Source of the DNA: an uncultured Clostridia bacterium
Lineage (GTDB): Bacteria; Bacillota; Clostridia; Oscillospirales; Ruminococcaceae
NCBI GenBank assembly: GCA_948473085.1
Contig: CAOKWH010000005.1
Coordinates: 1 to 64,000 of the forward strand
Reading direction: 5' to 3'
DNA length: 64,000 nt
This document shows positions 32,844-41,491 of the stretch, in pieces. The notes below the pieces were generated by a model. It worked only from the letters and a program-made list of their open reading frames with translations. It had not been told where the DNA came from and searched no databases. Position numbers and translations under genes: made by a program. Each line of letters begins with the position of its first letter. Position 1 is the first letter of the stretch.

Positions 32844-34448
32844 ATGGCAACCATGATTATCCATGCAAACATCTATGTACAGCGGGGCCAGTTTGCCCAG
32901 GCCATGCTCATTGAAGGGGACACCATCCAAAGGGTAGGCACCGAGGAGGAAATTCGGGCTGCCGCCCCTGCCGGCTGCGCGGTTATCGACGCCCAGGGCC
33001 GCACCATTATCCCCGGTTTTAACGACTCCCACCAGCACCTGCACAATGTAGGGGAAAGCCTGCTGATGGTACGCCTGCACGAGGTACCCTCCTTAGCTGA
33101 GCTGATCCAGCGGGGCCGGGACTTTATCGCCCAGCACAATGTGGCCCCTGGAACTGTGGTACTGGGCCGCGGCTGGAACCAGGATTTCTTCACCGATACC
33201 GACCGGATGCCCACCCGGGAGGATCTGGATCAGATTTCCACCCAGCACCCCATCATCTTCACCCGGGCCTGCGGCCATGTGCTGGTGTGCAACACCGCAG
33301 CACTGGAACAGGCCGGTATCACTGCCGACACACCCCAGCCCGCCGGCGCCTCCATCGACCATGACGAAAATGGCCAGCCCAACGGCATTTTGCGGGAGGC
33401 CGGCGCCATGCTGATGGCCCAAGCCATTATCCCTGCCAAAACTTTGGAGCACTACAAGAAAAATATCCGGGCCGCTATGGACTACGCCCTGAGCCTGGGG
33501 GTTACCTCGGTACATACCAACGACATCAAGGACACCAACTACGCCGATATGTTCCAGGCTTATGAGGAGGTTACACACGGCGGCCGGTCGCTCCGGGCCT
33601 ACCACCAGTGCTGCTTCACCCAGATCCCCAACTTCCAGGCCTTCCTGGCAGACGGCTACAAGACCGGCTACGGCGATAGCTTTAACAAAATTGGCCCGCT
33701 GAAGCTGTTTGTGGATGGCTCGCTGGGCGCGCGCACCGCCAAGATGCGCGCCCCCTACGCCGATGATGCTTCCACCACCGGCATTACCGTAATGAGCCAG
33801 GAGTATCTGGACGAAATTTGCGGCATTGCTGCCCAGCACAACATGAGCGTAGCCACCCACGCCATTGGCGACCGGGCTGCCGAGATGATTTTGGACGCCT
33901 ACGAAAAGACCATGTCCGACAGCTCCAACCCGCTGCGCAACGGCATTATCCACTGCCAGATTACCGACCGGCCCATCCTGGAGCGGTTTAAGAAGAACAA
34001 CATCCTGGCCCAGGTGCAGCCCATCTTCATCCACTATGACAAGAACATTGTCACCGACCGGGTAGGCCCCCAGCTGGCCAGCACCTCCTACGCCTTTAAG
34101 ACCCTGGCCGATATGGGTGTGCATGTATCCTACGGCACCGATTCGCCGGTGGAGGATATGAACCCCTACAACAACCTCTACTGTGCCGTTACCAGAATGT
34201 CCCTCACCGGGGAAGGGGAACCCTACCTGCCCAGCGAGTGTGTGGATATCTATGCAGCCATCGACCACTACACCGCCGGCAGCGCCCACTGCTCCTTCGA
34301 GGAGAACAGCAAGGGCCGCCTGATGCCCGGCTTCCTGGCCGACCTGGTTATTCTGGACCGGAATATCTTTGAGGTTCCCTCCGCTGAAATCAAGGATGTC
34401 CGCCCGGTAACCACAATGGTAGGCGGCCAGGTTGTATACAACAGATAA
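32844..34448 (+). CDS. YtcJ-like amidohydrolase under lysine-riboswitch control
   Basis: A 534-residue metal-dependent amidohydrolase of the YtcJ/imidazolonepropionase-like type. Metal-site motifs are PGFNDSHQHL (HxH), the lysine-centred strand LKLFVDGSLGART, VATHAIGDRA, IIHCQIT and YGTDSPVE. It should hydrolyse a C-N bond in a cytoplasmic amide or N-acyl compound. GGAGAG precedes the ATG. It is the only gene under the lysine riboswitch, so its substrate or product is probably linked to lysine or to lysine-derived diamines; that link is inferred from the riboswitch only. Confidence 0.9.
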   Translation: MATMIIHANIYVQRGQFAQAMLIEGDTIQRVGTEEEIRAAAPAGCAVIDAQGRTIIPGFNDSHQHLHNVGESLLMVRLHEVPSLAELIQRGRDFIAQHNVAPGTVVLGRGWNQDFFTDTDRMPTREDLDQISTQHPIIFTRACGHVLVCNTAALEQAGITADTPQPAGASIDHDENGQPNGILREAGAMLMAQAIIPAKTLEHYKKNIRAAMDYALSLGVTSVHTNDIKDTNYADMFQAYEEVTHGGRSLRAYHQCCFTQIPNFQAFLADGYKTGYGDSFNKIGPLKLFVDGSLGARTAKMRAPYADDASTTGITVMSQEYLDEICGIAAQHNMSVATHAIGDRAAEMILDAYEKTMSDSSNPLRNGIIHCQITDRPILERFKKNNILAQVQPIFIHYDKNIVTDRVGPQLASTSYAFKTLADMGVHVSYGTDSPVEDMNPYNNLYCAVTRMSLTGEGEPYLPSECVDIYAAIDHYTAGSAHCSFEENSKGRLMPGFLADLVILDRNIFEVPSAEIKDVRPVTTMVGGQVVYNR

Positions 34449-34459
34449 CAGGATACCTA

Positions 34460-34492
34460 AAAAGAGGAGCAGCCACGCTGCCCCTCTTTTTT
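34460..34492 (+). terminator. Intrinsic terminator
   Basis: Stem AAAGAGGAGCAGC / GCTGCCCCTCTTTT with a short loop, ending in TTTTTT. It closes the amidohydrolase gene. Confidence 0.8.
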
Positions 34493-34593
34493 ACATGTTG
34501 CCGTAAGTCGGTTATTCCGGCAGCCCTAAACCTCCTTGCCGCAGGGCTTCGCCTGCTTTAAATGCCACACTGCTAAAAAGCCGGCATAAGCCA

Positions 34594-35103
34594 CTACATT
34601 TGTTTTTGAAAAACAAACATTCCTTCATCATGATCGCCTATAAAATCATCCGGCATATCCGGATCCGGACATTTATGGTTTAAGTATGACACAATATGGA
34701 AACCACATTTATTCACATAAAAATGAATATTCCTTTTCTCAAAGTATGGAGTACAAGTTTCCCAGACTTTTGTATCCGGATGTTGTTTTTCGATTTGATT
34801 CCACATTGCTTTCCCAACACCCTTGCTTTGAATACCATATTTTACGAATAAAAAATCCAGGTGATTGTGTTGTGTTTCCGGGTTAATAATTACAATGGCG
34901 CCGCCAACCATGTTCCCATCAACAAGTGCTTTGTATGCGAAAGAATTTTGGGCATTCAAAGATTGGTCAATCTCTTTTTCAGGTAAAATTTCTGCTTCTA
35001 TTAACCCAAAGGATTCCTCATACCCTTTCTGAAATGCTTCCTGCATATCCATTTTAAATTGCAGCAAATCGTTATCTTCTACAGGAACAAGCTGAAAACC
35101 CAT
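34594..35103 (-). CDS. GNAT family N-acetyltransferase
   Basis: A 169-residue acetyltransferase. LDFLFVKYGIQSKGVGKAMWNQIE is the acetyl-CoA-binding motif A, and FEKRNIHFYVNKCGFHIV is motif B. The start is ATG at 35103 with AAGGAGAGGG upstream; an earlier in-frame ATG has no ribosome site. The coding DNA is clearly more AT-rich than its neighbours, which hints at recent acquisition. Substrate unknown. Confidence 0.85.
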   Translation of the reverse strand: MGFQLVPVEDNDLLQFKMDMQEAFQKGYEESFGLIEAEILPEKEIDQSLNAQNSFAYKALVDGNMVGGAIVIINPETQHNHLDFLFVKYGIQSKGVGKAMWNQIEKQHPDTKVWETCTPYFEKRNIHFYVNKCGFHIVSYLNHKCPDPDMPDDFIGDHDEGMFVFQKQM

Positions 35104-35231
35104 TCTTCCCTCTCCTTGAAAAAATTCCATTAGCCGTTATAATTATACCATTGGATATAAGCCAATTCAATTCAATTTTTACGCCTTTCGGCAATACCCC
35201 CTATACTTATAACACCGATAAGGAGGCCCCT

Positions 35232-35639
35232 ATGATGATAAAACGCCCGCTTTCCAACCTGGCCCTGGCGCTGAATGGCGCTGCCCTGGCCCTGATGGTG
35301 AGTGTGAAGAGCATCCTGCTCTACTCCGCCCCCTCCCCCACCCAGAGCATTGCCCGCTACTACACCTACCTGGAGCCCGCCGTCTGCTTTGGCAGCGGCA
35401 TTTACACCGCCCCGCTGGCTGTATTTCTGGCCGGGCTGGGCTGCCTGCTGCTGGTTCTGGCGCTGCTTCGGAACCGTTCGCTCAAGCCCGCCTTTTGGGC
35501 CACTGCCGGCAGCTTGGCCTGTGTGTTTCCCATTATTGTCCTACTGCCGCTGCACACCCTCAACCTGGCCATCCTGCTTTTGCTGGGGGGTTCCTGTTAT
35601 CTCCAGTATCGGCTGGCCTTCCGCTCCCGAGAGGACTAA
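35232..35639 (+). CDS. Small membrane protein, 135 aa
   Basis: A 135-residue protein with about four hydrophobic segments (LALALNGAALALMV, a stretch near 58-85, LACVFPIIVLLPL and LAILLLLGG). A polar loop with SPTQSIARYYTYLEP lies between the first two. AAGGAGG precedes two adjacent ATGs (35232 and 35235). I do not recognise the family; membrane location is inferred from hydrophobicity. Confidence 0.65.
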   Translation: MMIKRPLSNLALALNGAALALMVSVKSILLYSAPSPTQSIARYYTYLEPAVCFGSGIYTAPLAVFLAGLGCLLLVLALLRNRSLKPAFWATAGSLACVFPIIVLLPLHTLNLAILLLLGGSCYLQYRLAFRSRED

Positions 35640-35676
35640 ACCGCGGAAATTTCCCCGCCATCCTCTTTTTTGCAAC

Positions 35677-35705
35677 AAAACCCACCCTGTACAGGGTGGG
35701 TTTTT
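35677..35705. terminator. Bidirectional terminator
   Basis: A perfect 12-bp stem AACCCACCCTGT / ACAGGGTGGGTT with T-runs on both sides. It serves the small membrane protein gene and the leftward DEAD-box gene. Confidence 0.85.
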
Positions 35706-35787
35706 GGTTTAGTTCCTATCCGGGCGCTTTCCAGTATGGCTTCAAGCCTAAAGCAGCAGGCTGGCGTGTTCTATCCTAAAGGTTCTG

Positions 35788-37545
35788 TTAATAGTCCCTT
35801 TTGCGGTTTTTCTTCTCCCCGGAGAAAAAGCCCTTTTTGCCGCCCCGGCGGCTGTCGGTGCGGCGGCCAAAGCCATCCACCCGGCCATAGGGCTTGCCCT
35901 TGGGGAACTTCTGTCCCTGGCCGCGGCCCCTGGGCAGCTTATCCTCCTTGCCGATGATGCGCACCTCGGTCTTGTTGCCGTTAATACGGCAGGTGGCCAT
36001 GGTTTCGGCTGTCAGGCGGGCATCCTCGCCGTCCATCTGCACCACAGTATAGTCGTCGTAGATATCAATCTTACCAATGCTCTTGCCTGGCAGGCCGGTG
36101 GCATCGGCAATGGCCCCTAAAATAAAGTTGGGGGCGATGCGCTGCTTTCTACCCACCGAGAGAATAACGCCGGAAAGGCCGGCGCCCTGGCCGCCGCGGC
36201 CCTGGGCATCCCCTTTGCGGGAGACTACCTGCACCTGGGGCAGATTCTTCTTGCTGCCGGCCAGCAGCAGGGTAATGGCCCCCAGCGCCGCCTGCTCGGT
36301 GGTAAAGCCCTGCTGGGTCAGGTGCTCCAGCACCTCCCGGCTGTCCTGGGAGGGGGCCGCGGCCTCGGTCATCAGCTTTTCTGCAAAGGCCAGGCTGCGG
36401 CTGTGGTAAATTTCCTCCGCCGAGGGGATCTCCGCCTTTTGAATCTTCGCCCCGGTGGAGGACATAATATCCCGCAGCTGGAAGAACTGCCGCCGCCCGC
36501 TGATGAGGGTGTAAGCCCGGCCCTCCTTGCCCGCCCGGGCGGTGCGCCCGATGCGATGCACATAATATTCGGTGTCCTGGGGAATATCAAAGTTGAATAC
36601 AGCATCCACATTCTCCACATCAATGCCCCGGGCAGCTACATCGGTGGCAATGAGGATGCGGGTGCGGTGGCTCTTGAAGCTGTTCATCACCTGAGTACGG
36701 GCCGACTGCTTCATATCGCCATGGATACCAATGGCCTTGTACCCGGCGCTGTTCAGGTACTCGGACAGCTCGTCCACCATCTTCTTGGTGTTGCAGAACA
36801 CAATGGAAAGCCGGGGCTCGTGCTTGGCCAGCAGCAGATTGAGCACATCCATCTTCCGGCCCATGGGGCAGTCAAAATAGAACTGTTCAATGCCCACAGC
36901 GGTGCGGTTCTCCTCGCTGCCCACAGCCACCAGCACCGGGTTGGTCTGGTATTCCTTTGTAATATCCATAATGGCCTTGGGCATGGTGGCGGAAAACAGC
37001 ACCGTCTGGTGCTGGCCGGGCACCTGGGAAAGGATTGTTTCAATATCCTCCCGGAACCCCATGTTCAGCATCTCATCCGCCTCGTCCAGGATAACCATTT
37101 TCAGGTTCTGCAGGCGCAAGGTGCGGCGGCGCATGTGATCCATCACCCGGCCAGGGGTGCCAATTACAAAGTTTACCCCCCGCTTGAGCTGGAAAATCTG
37201 CTTTTCAATGGAGGCCCCGCCATAGATGGCGGCCACCTTTACCCCCTTTTTGTACCGGGCAAACCGCTCTATCTCAGCGGCAGCCTGCATGGCCAGCTCC
37301 CGGGTGGGGCAGAGCACCAGCACCTGCACCCCCTCCACGGCGGGGTCGATGCGGTCGATGGCCGGCAGGCCAAAGGCGGCTGTCTTGCCGGTACCGGTGT
37401 GGGAGCGGCCGATGACATCCTTCCCCTCCAGTACCAGCGGGATGCTCTGGGCCTGGATGGGGGTGGGTTCGGCATAGCCAATCTCGGCCACCGCCCGCTT
37501 TACCTCGGCCGACAGCGGAAAATCTTCAAACATTATTTTACTCAT
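35788..37545 (-). CDS. DEAD-box RNA helicase with DbpA-type RNA-binding domain
   Basis: A 585-residue RNA helicase of the DeaD/CsdA/CshA type. Q-motif PTPIQAQSIP, Walker A SHTGTGKTAAF, motif II ILDEADEML, SAT motif FSATMP, and motif VI HRIGRTARAGKEG are all seen. A C-terminal DbpA-like RNA-binding domain (GRKQRIAPNFILGAIADATG and IGKIDIYDDYTVVQM) and a basic tail follow. It likely unwinds structured RNA during ribosome assembly or cold adaptation. The start is ATG at 37545 (MSKIMFEDF) with GAGG upstream. The 5' leader carries a terminator-like hairpin (37622-37665). Confidence 0.95.
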   Translation of the reverse strand: MSKIMFEDFPLSAEVKRAVAEIGYAEPTPIQAQSIPLVLEGKDVIGRSHTGTGKTAAFGLPAIDRIDPAVEGVQVLVLCPTRELAMQAAAEIERFARYKKGVKVAAIYGGASIEKQIFQLKRGVNFVIGTPGRVMDHMRRRTLRLQNLKMVILDEADEMLNMGFREDIETILSQVPGQHQTVLFSATMPKAIMDITKEYQTNPVLVAVGSEENRTAVGIEQFYFDCPMGRKMDVLNLLLAKHEPRLSIVFCNTKKMVDELSEYLNSAGYKAIGIHGDMKQSARTQVMNSFKSHRTRILIATDVAARGIDVENVDAVFNFDIPQDTEYYVHRIGRTARAGKEGRAYTLISGRRQFFQLRDIMSSTGAKIQKAEIPSAEEIYHSRSLAFAEKLMTEAAAPSQDSREVLEHLTQQGFTTEQAALGAITLLLAGSKKNLPQVQVVSRKGDAQGRGGQGAGLSGVILSVGRKQRIAPNFILGAIADATGLPGKSIGKIDIYDDYTVVQMDGEDARLTAETMATCRINGNKTEVRIIGKEDKLPRGRGQGQKFPKGKPYGRVDGFGRRTDSRRGGKKGFFSGEKKNRKRDY

Positions 37546-37621
37546 GAATACCTCGTTTCGTTGCTCCGCTGTCCGGGATCTCTGCCACAGAGCCGCATCC
37601 ACCCAGCGGATTTGTTTTTTC

Positions 37622-37665
37622 ATAAAAAAATGGGGCCAGTCAGTTCGCCTGACTCTACCCCATCA
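37622..37665 (-). terminator. Terminator-like hairpin in the DEAD-box helicase leader
   Basis: Minus strand: ATGGGG...CCCCAT outer stem with AGTCAG/CTGACT inner stem, ending in a seven-T run (complement of 37624-37630). It lies downstream of the helicase promoter (37687-37715) and upstream of its start codon, so the helicase transcript must read through it. It could also end transcription of the 37743-38015 gene. Confidence 0.65.
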
Positions 37666-37686
37666 GTTACGCCTTATTTCCCTTAT

Positions 37687-37715
37687 AGCATACCACAAGC
37701 TGTGCAAACTGTCAA
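37687..37715 (-). promoter_or_regulatory. Promoter of the DEAD-box helicase
   Basis: Minus strand perfect -35 TTGACA (37710-37715), 17-bp spacer, -10 TATGCT (37687-37692). The transcript would start near 37680, leaving a leader of about 135 nt that holds the hairpin at 37622-37665. Confidence 0.7.
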
Positions 37716-37742
37716 ACTTAAATTCGTTTATTTATATAATAC

Positions 37743-38015
37743 TTACAAATCTATTCCTGTTCCATCCACATTCCGATGGGCCAGGGCGGCACAGACCTGC
37801 TGGATGCGCCGCTGTTCCTCCTGGGGGTCGCCAGCGCCCCGGACATAGCCGGCCAGGCGGTTCTGCACCGCTGGGGAGAGGCTCTGGAAAAAGTCCAGCG
37901 CCCCGCCCTGGCGCTCCATCCGGTTCATCAGCGAAAGGGGAACCCCAAAGCCTTCAAACCGGTTGTGCTGCCGGCTTTCCGGCCCATAGACGCCATAAAA
38001 CTGTTGGTAGTCCAT
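37743..38015 (-). CDS. Hypothetical protein, 90 aa
   Basis: A 90-residue soluble, mostly helical protein (FFQSLSPAVQNRLAGYVRG... EEQRRIQQVCAALAHRN). Small proteins with a helix-rich core and SPAVQxxL recur in clostridial genomes without a function. AGGAGG lies 9 nt before the ATG. No recognised domain. The upstream 38016-38394 is noncoding apart from the Crp-gene promoter. Confidence 0.65.
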   Translation of the reverse strand: MDYQQFYGVYGPESRQHNRFEGFGVPLSLMNRMERQGGALDFFQSLSPAVQNRLAGYVRGAGDPQEEQRRIQQVCAALAHRNVDGTGIDL

Positions 38016-38312
38016 CGCGTTTCACCTCCTGCCCCTATTCTGCCCCCGACAGGTAAAAAACATACCTGAACAGGCCCTTTTTTCTGCAAAACCACCTTTT
38101 TGGGGGCGGTAAGACGGGCCGCTGTGCCAAAAATATTCAGTTTCTATCCCCCTATTAAAGAAAATGTTTACTGCCCTCCCTTCTTCAGGCATTCCTTTGG
38201 TTCCTGCCCTTTGTTTTCCCTCTAAAATCTCTGATACAGGGCTGCAACATCATCCCATCAGCCGCTCCCGCAAAGAATGAATACAAGCTAAAAACTTTTG
38301 CCGGGATTGCAG

Positions 38313-38359
38313 TTGACAGCTGCTGTGTTTGGGCCTATAATTGTATCAAATAAGACAAT
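38313..38359 (+). promoter_or_regulatory. Consensus promoter with inverted repeat before the Crp/Fnr gene
   Basis: Plus strand TTGACA (38313-38318), 17-bp spacer, TATAAT (38336-38341): a perfect consensus pair. An inverted repeat ATTGT-N10-ACAAT (38340-38359) overlaps the -10 and the expected transcription start, which is where a repressor or autoregulator would bind. Confidence 0.7.
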
Positions 38360-38394
38360 ACGATAAATTTTTAACATATAGAGGGGAGCTGCCT

Positions 38395-39057
38395 ATGTCC
38401 TTTACCCCAGAACAAACCAATATCCTTTCCCAGTGTTTCCTGTTCCGGGGCGCAAGCCTCTCCCCGGCCGTATGGGCCATATTGGAGCAGTGCCCGGTGC
38501 GCCAGTACCACAGGGGGGAGGTGATCTACTCCCGGCAGCAGTTCCAGCGGGCGGTGGGCATCCTGCTATCCGGCGGGGCGGATATTCTCAAGGGGCATGG
38601 CGTAGTGCTCAATACCCTGGGCCCCGGGGACAGCTTTGGTGTGGCTGGGCTGTTCACCCAAAACAAGCACTATGTTTCCACCGTATCCGCCAACCGGCCC
38701 ACCTGTGTCCTGCTGCTCACCGGCCAGCATTTGCAGGAGCTGTTTGCCGCAGATGGCACCATTGCCCTGCGATACATCGGCTTTTTGTCCGACCGCATCT
38801 GCTTCCTTAACCGTAAGCTGGATTCCTTCACCGCCTCCTCGGCAGAGGCGCGCATTGCCCTCTACCTACTGGAACAGGCCCAGGGTAACCGGGTACAGAT
38901 TTCCGGCGGATATGCGGGGCTCAGCCGCCAGCTGGGCATCGGCCGGGCCTCCCTCTACCGCTGTTTGGACAGCTTAGAGGCCACTGGCATCCTTGCCCGG
39001 CAGGACCGGGAAATTCTGCTGCTGGACCTGGACCGTCTGGCAGACATTGCCGGATAG
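38395..39057 (+). CDS. Crp/Fnr family transcriptional regulator
   Basis: A 220-residue regulator with an N-terminal cNMP-binding-like beta barrel (ILLSGGADILKG and LNTLGPGDSFGVAGLF) and a C-terminal winged helix (GGYAGLSRQLGIGRASLYRCLDSLEATGIL, with a clear helix-turn-helix). No Cys cluster for an Fe-S site, so it is not FNR-like in that sense. The ATG at 38395 has GAGGGGAG upstream; an upstream in-frame start is unneeded. It likely controls itself and the ABC transporter that follows 83 bp later. Confidence 0.9.
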   Translation: MSFTPEQTNILSQCFLFRGASLSPAVWAILEQCPVRQYHRGEVIYSRQQFQRAVGILLSGGADILKGHGVVLNTLGPGDSFGVAGLFTQNKHYVSTVSANRPTCVLLLTGQHLQELFAADGTIALRYIGFLSDRICFLNRKLDSFTASSAEARIALYLLEQAQGNRVQISGGYAGLSRQLGIGRASLYRCLDSLEATGILARQDREILLLDLDRLADIAG

Positions 39058-39140
39058 ACCGAGTATTTTACAGGAAAAACCTGTGGAATAGAGCGCCCCT
39101 CAAAGGGGCTATATTTTACCAAATAAGGAGAGTACCAAAC

Positions 39141-40157
39141 ATGAAGCGTTTTCTTGCACTGGCCCTGTCGGCCGTTTTAAGCCTGTCGCTGGCCGCCTGC
39201 GCCCCGGGTGGCGAAAGCTCGGCACCCGAAACTTCCAGCAGCACACCCCAGGAAAAAATAACCATCCAGGTGGGCGGGCTGAAAGGCCCCACTGCCATGG
39301 GCATGGTGCAGCTGATGGAGGCAGATGCCGCCGGCAGCACCTACAGCGACTATGAATTTACACTGGCCGGCGCCCCGGACGAGATTACGGCCAAGCTCAT
39401 CAGCGGCGAGGTGGATATTGCCGCTGTGCCCACCAATGTGGCCTCGGTGCTGTACAACAAAACCCAGGGCAAGGTGCAGATAGCCGCCCTGAACACCCTG
39501 GGTGTCCTGTATGTGGTGGAATCCGGGGAGGGTATCCAGTCCATTGAGGATCTGCGGGGAAAAACCATCTACTCCACCGGCAAGGGTTCCACCCCTGAAT
39601 TTGCCCTGAACTACATCTTGGAGCAGAACGGCCTGACAGTGGGCACCGATGTGTTTGTGGAATATAAGAGCGAACACGCCGAGCTGGCCTCGCTGCTGGC
39701 GGCCGGCCAGGCGGATATTGCCGTACTGCCCCAGCCCTTTGTAACCAGTGTACTGGCCCAGAACGAGCAGGTGCGCATTGCCCTGGACCTGACCCAGGAG
39801 TGGGACAAGGCCACCACTGACGGCAGCAAGCTGACCATGGGCGCCCTGGTGGTGCGCAGCGACTTTGCCCAGCAGCACCCGGAGGAGCTGGCCAAGTTTA
39901 TGGAGGAATACCAGGCCTCTGCCGCCTATGTAACCGACCCGGCCAACCTGGAAGAGGTATCCGGCCTGATGGAAAAATACGATATTATCAAGGCTGCTGT
40001 GGCCAAGCAGGCACTGCCCTACTGCAACATTGTGTGCATTACCGGGCAGGAGATGAAGGACGCCGCCCAGGGCTTCCTGACCGTCCTGTTTGGCGCCAAC
40101 CCCAGCTCCATCGGCGGGGCACTGCCGGGCGAGGACTTCTACTACCTTGGCAACTAA
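39141..40157 (+). CDS. ABC transporter substrate-binding lipoprotein (NitT/TauT type)
   Basis: A 338-residue lipoprotein (lipobox LAAC, Cys near 20) followed by a Ser/Thr-rich linker and a NMT1/TauA-like fold (ITIQVGGLKGPTAMGMVQLME and TAKLISGEVDIAAVPTNVASVLYNKTQGKVQIAAL). Family members bind nitrate, taurine, sulfonates, thiamine precursors and others; the ligand here is not predictable. AAGGAG precedes the start. The permease starts 11 nt inside its end. Just upstream (39068-39114) there are two small hairpins of unknown role. Confidence 0.88.
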   Translation: MKRFLALALSAVLSLSLAACAPGGESSAPETSSSTPQEKITIQVGGLKGPTAMGMVQLMEADAAGSTYSDYEFTLAGAPDEITAKLISGEVDIAAVPTNVASVLYNKTQGKVQIAALNTLGVLYVVESGEGIQSIEDLRGKTIYSTGKGSTPEFALNYILEQNGLTVGTDVFVEYKSEHAELASLLAAGQADIAVLPQPFVTSVLAQNEQVRIALDLTQEWDKATTDGSKLTMGALVVRSDFAQQHPEELAKFMEEYQASAAYVTDPANLEEVSGLMEKYDIIKAAVAKQALPYCNIVCITGQEMKDAAQGFLTVLFGANPSSIGGALPGEDFYYLGN

Positions 40158-40923
40158 GCAAAACTGGCCGGTTCGGCTGATTACAGCAGCCCTCTGGTTT
40201 GGCCTTTGGCAGGGGGCACACCTGCTGGTATATGCCGCCTACGGCACCGACCTGCTGCTGCCCTCCCCTGCCGCCGTATTAACCCGGCTGGCCGGGCTGC
40301 TGGGCACTGCCGGCTTTTATGCCACCGTGCTGCATACCTTTGTGCGCATCTTTTCCGGCTTCCTGCTGGGGACAGCCGCCGGGCTGCTGTTGGGGGCAGG
40401 CACCGCCTTTTCCCCGCTGCTGCACCACTTTTTTGCCCCGGCCATGTATGCCGTCAAATCCACGCCGGTGGCCTCGTTCGTCATCCTGGCGCTGGTGTGG
40501 ATCCGGGGGGAAAACCTCTCGGTATTCATCGCCTTTTTAATGGTGCTGCCGGTTATCTGGGGGGGCGTTCACACCGGCTTTTGCAGCGCTGACCCCCGGC
40601 TGCTGGAGATGGCCCGGGTCTATCGCCTGCCCCGCTGGAAACAGCTGCGGCATATCTACCTGCCGGCAGTGCTGCCCCATCTGCTGACAGGCATCCGGGT
40701 GGGGCTGGGCTTCAGCTGGAAATCGGGCATTGCCGGGGAGGTGCTGGCCATCCCCCGGCAGGCGGTGGGCACCGAGCTGTACAACGCCAAAATTTATCTG
40801 GACATGCCCGGCCTGTTTGCCTGGACGGCTGTTATTATCCTGCTGTCGGTGCTGATTGAAAAAGGGGTGCTGTGGCTGCTGCCCGGCAGGAAGAAGGAGG
40901 AAAACCGTGCTCAAGCTGCATAA
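40147..40923 (+). CDS. ABC transporter permease
   Basis: A 258-residue permease with about six membrane segments and an EAA-like loop (LLEMARVYRLPRWKQLRHIYLPAVLPHL). It matches NitT/TauT/SsuC permeases. The start is a TTG at 40147, with GAGGA about 11 nt before, and overlaps the binding protein gene by 11 nt. The same type of TTG start and overlap occurs in the thiamine permease gene at 29913. Longer upstream starts would overlap the previous gene more. Confidence 0.88.
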   Translation: MATKQNWPVRLITAALWFGLWQGAHLLVYAAYGTDLLLPSPAAVLTRLAGLLGTAGFYATVLHTFVRIFSGFLLGTAAGLLLGAGTAFSPLLHHFFAPAMYAVKSTPVASFVILALVWIRGENLSVFIAFLMVLPVIWGGVHTGFCSADPRLLEMARVYRLPRWKQLRHIYLPAVLPHLLTGIRVGLGFSWKSGIAGEVLAIPRQAVGTELYNAKIYLDMPGLFAWTAVIILLSVLIEKGVLWLLPGRKKEENRAQAA

Positions 40924-41491
40924 CCTCTCCTTTTCCTATGGCGGCCGCCCGGTGTTCCAGGGGCTGAACCTCACCTTCCCTGCTGGTAGCCGCACCGCCA
41001 TACTGGGGCGCTCCGGCCTGGGGAAAACCACGCTGCTCCGGCTGATTGCCGGGTTGCTCCCGCCGGACGCCGGGGAAATCACCGGGCTGCCAGAACAGGG
41101 TGTGGCAATGGTGTTCCAGGAGGACCGGCTGGTGCCGGGGCTGACTGCCGCCGAAAATGTCCGGCTGCCCAGCCCGCAGCTGCCCCAGGCAGAACTGCAG
41201 CAGCTGTTTGCCGAACTGGGCCTTGCCGGCAGCGAAAACCTTTTGCCTGCCCAGCTCAGCGGCGGCATGAGCCGGCGGGTGGCCATCGCCCGGGCCCTTG
41301 CTTTTGACAGCCCCCTGATTATGATGGACGAGCCCCTCAAGGGCCTGGATGAAACCACCCATGCCCAGGTGATGGACTGCATCCATCGGCGCAGCGGGGG
41401 AAAAACCCTGCTGCTGATTACGCACAGCACTGCCGAAGCAGAGACTTTGGGTTGCAAGGCGCTACGGCTAAAGGATTTTACAGAAACATAA
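40907..41491 (+). CDS. ABC transporter ATP-binding protein
   Basis: A 194-residue ATPase. Walker A GRSGLGKTT, Q-loop MVFQEDRLVP, signature LSGGMSRRVAIARA, Walker B IMMDEPLKGLD and H-loop LLLITHSTAE. It is shorter than the usual 240-260 residues, lacking a C-terminal extension. The GTG at 40907 with AAGGAGG upstream is preferred; it overlaps the permease gene by 17 nt. Last gene of the Crp-linked transporter operon. Confidence 0.88.
   Translation: MLKLHNLSFSYGGRPVFQGLNLTFPAGSRTAILGRSGLGKTTLLRLIAGLLPPDAGEITGLPEQGVAMVFQEDRLVPGLTAAENVRLPSPQLPQAELQQLFAELGLAGSENLLPAQLSGGMSRRVAIARALAFDSPLIMMDEPLKGLDETTHAQVMDCIHRRSGGKTLLLITHSTAEAETLGCKALRLKDFTET

Noticed and set aside
37546..37623. In-frame N-terminal extension of the DEAD-box helicase to 37623
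   Set aside because: It has no ribosome site and would begin inside the terminator-like hairpin's T-run. The start at 37545 matches relatives.
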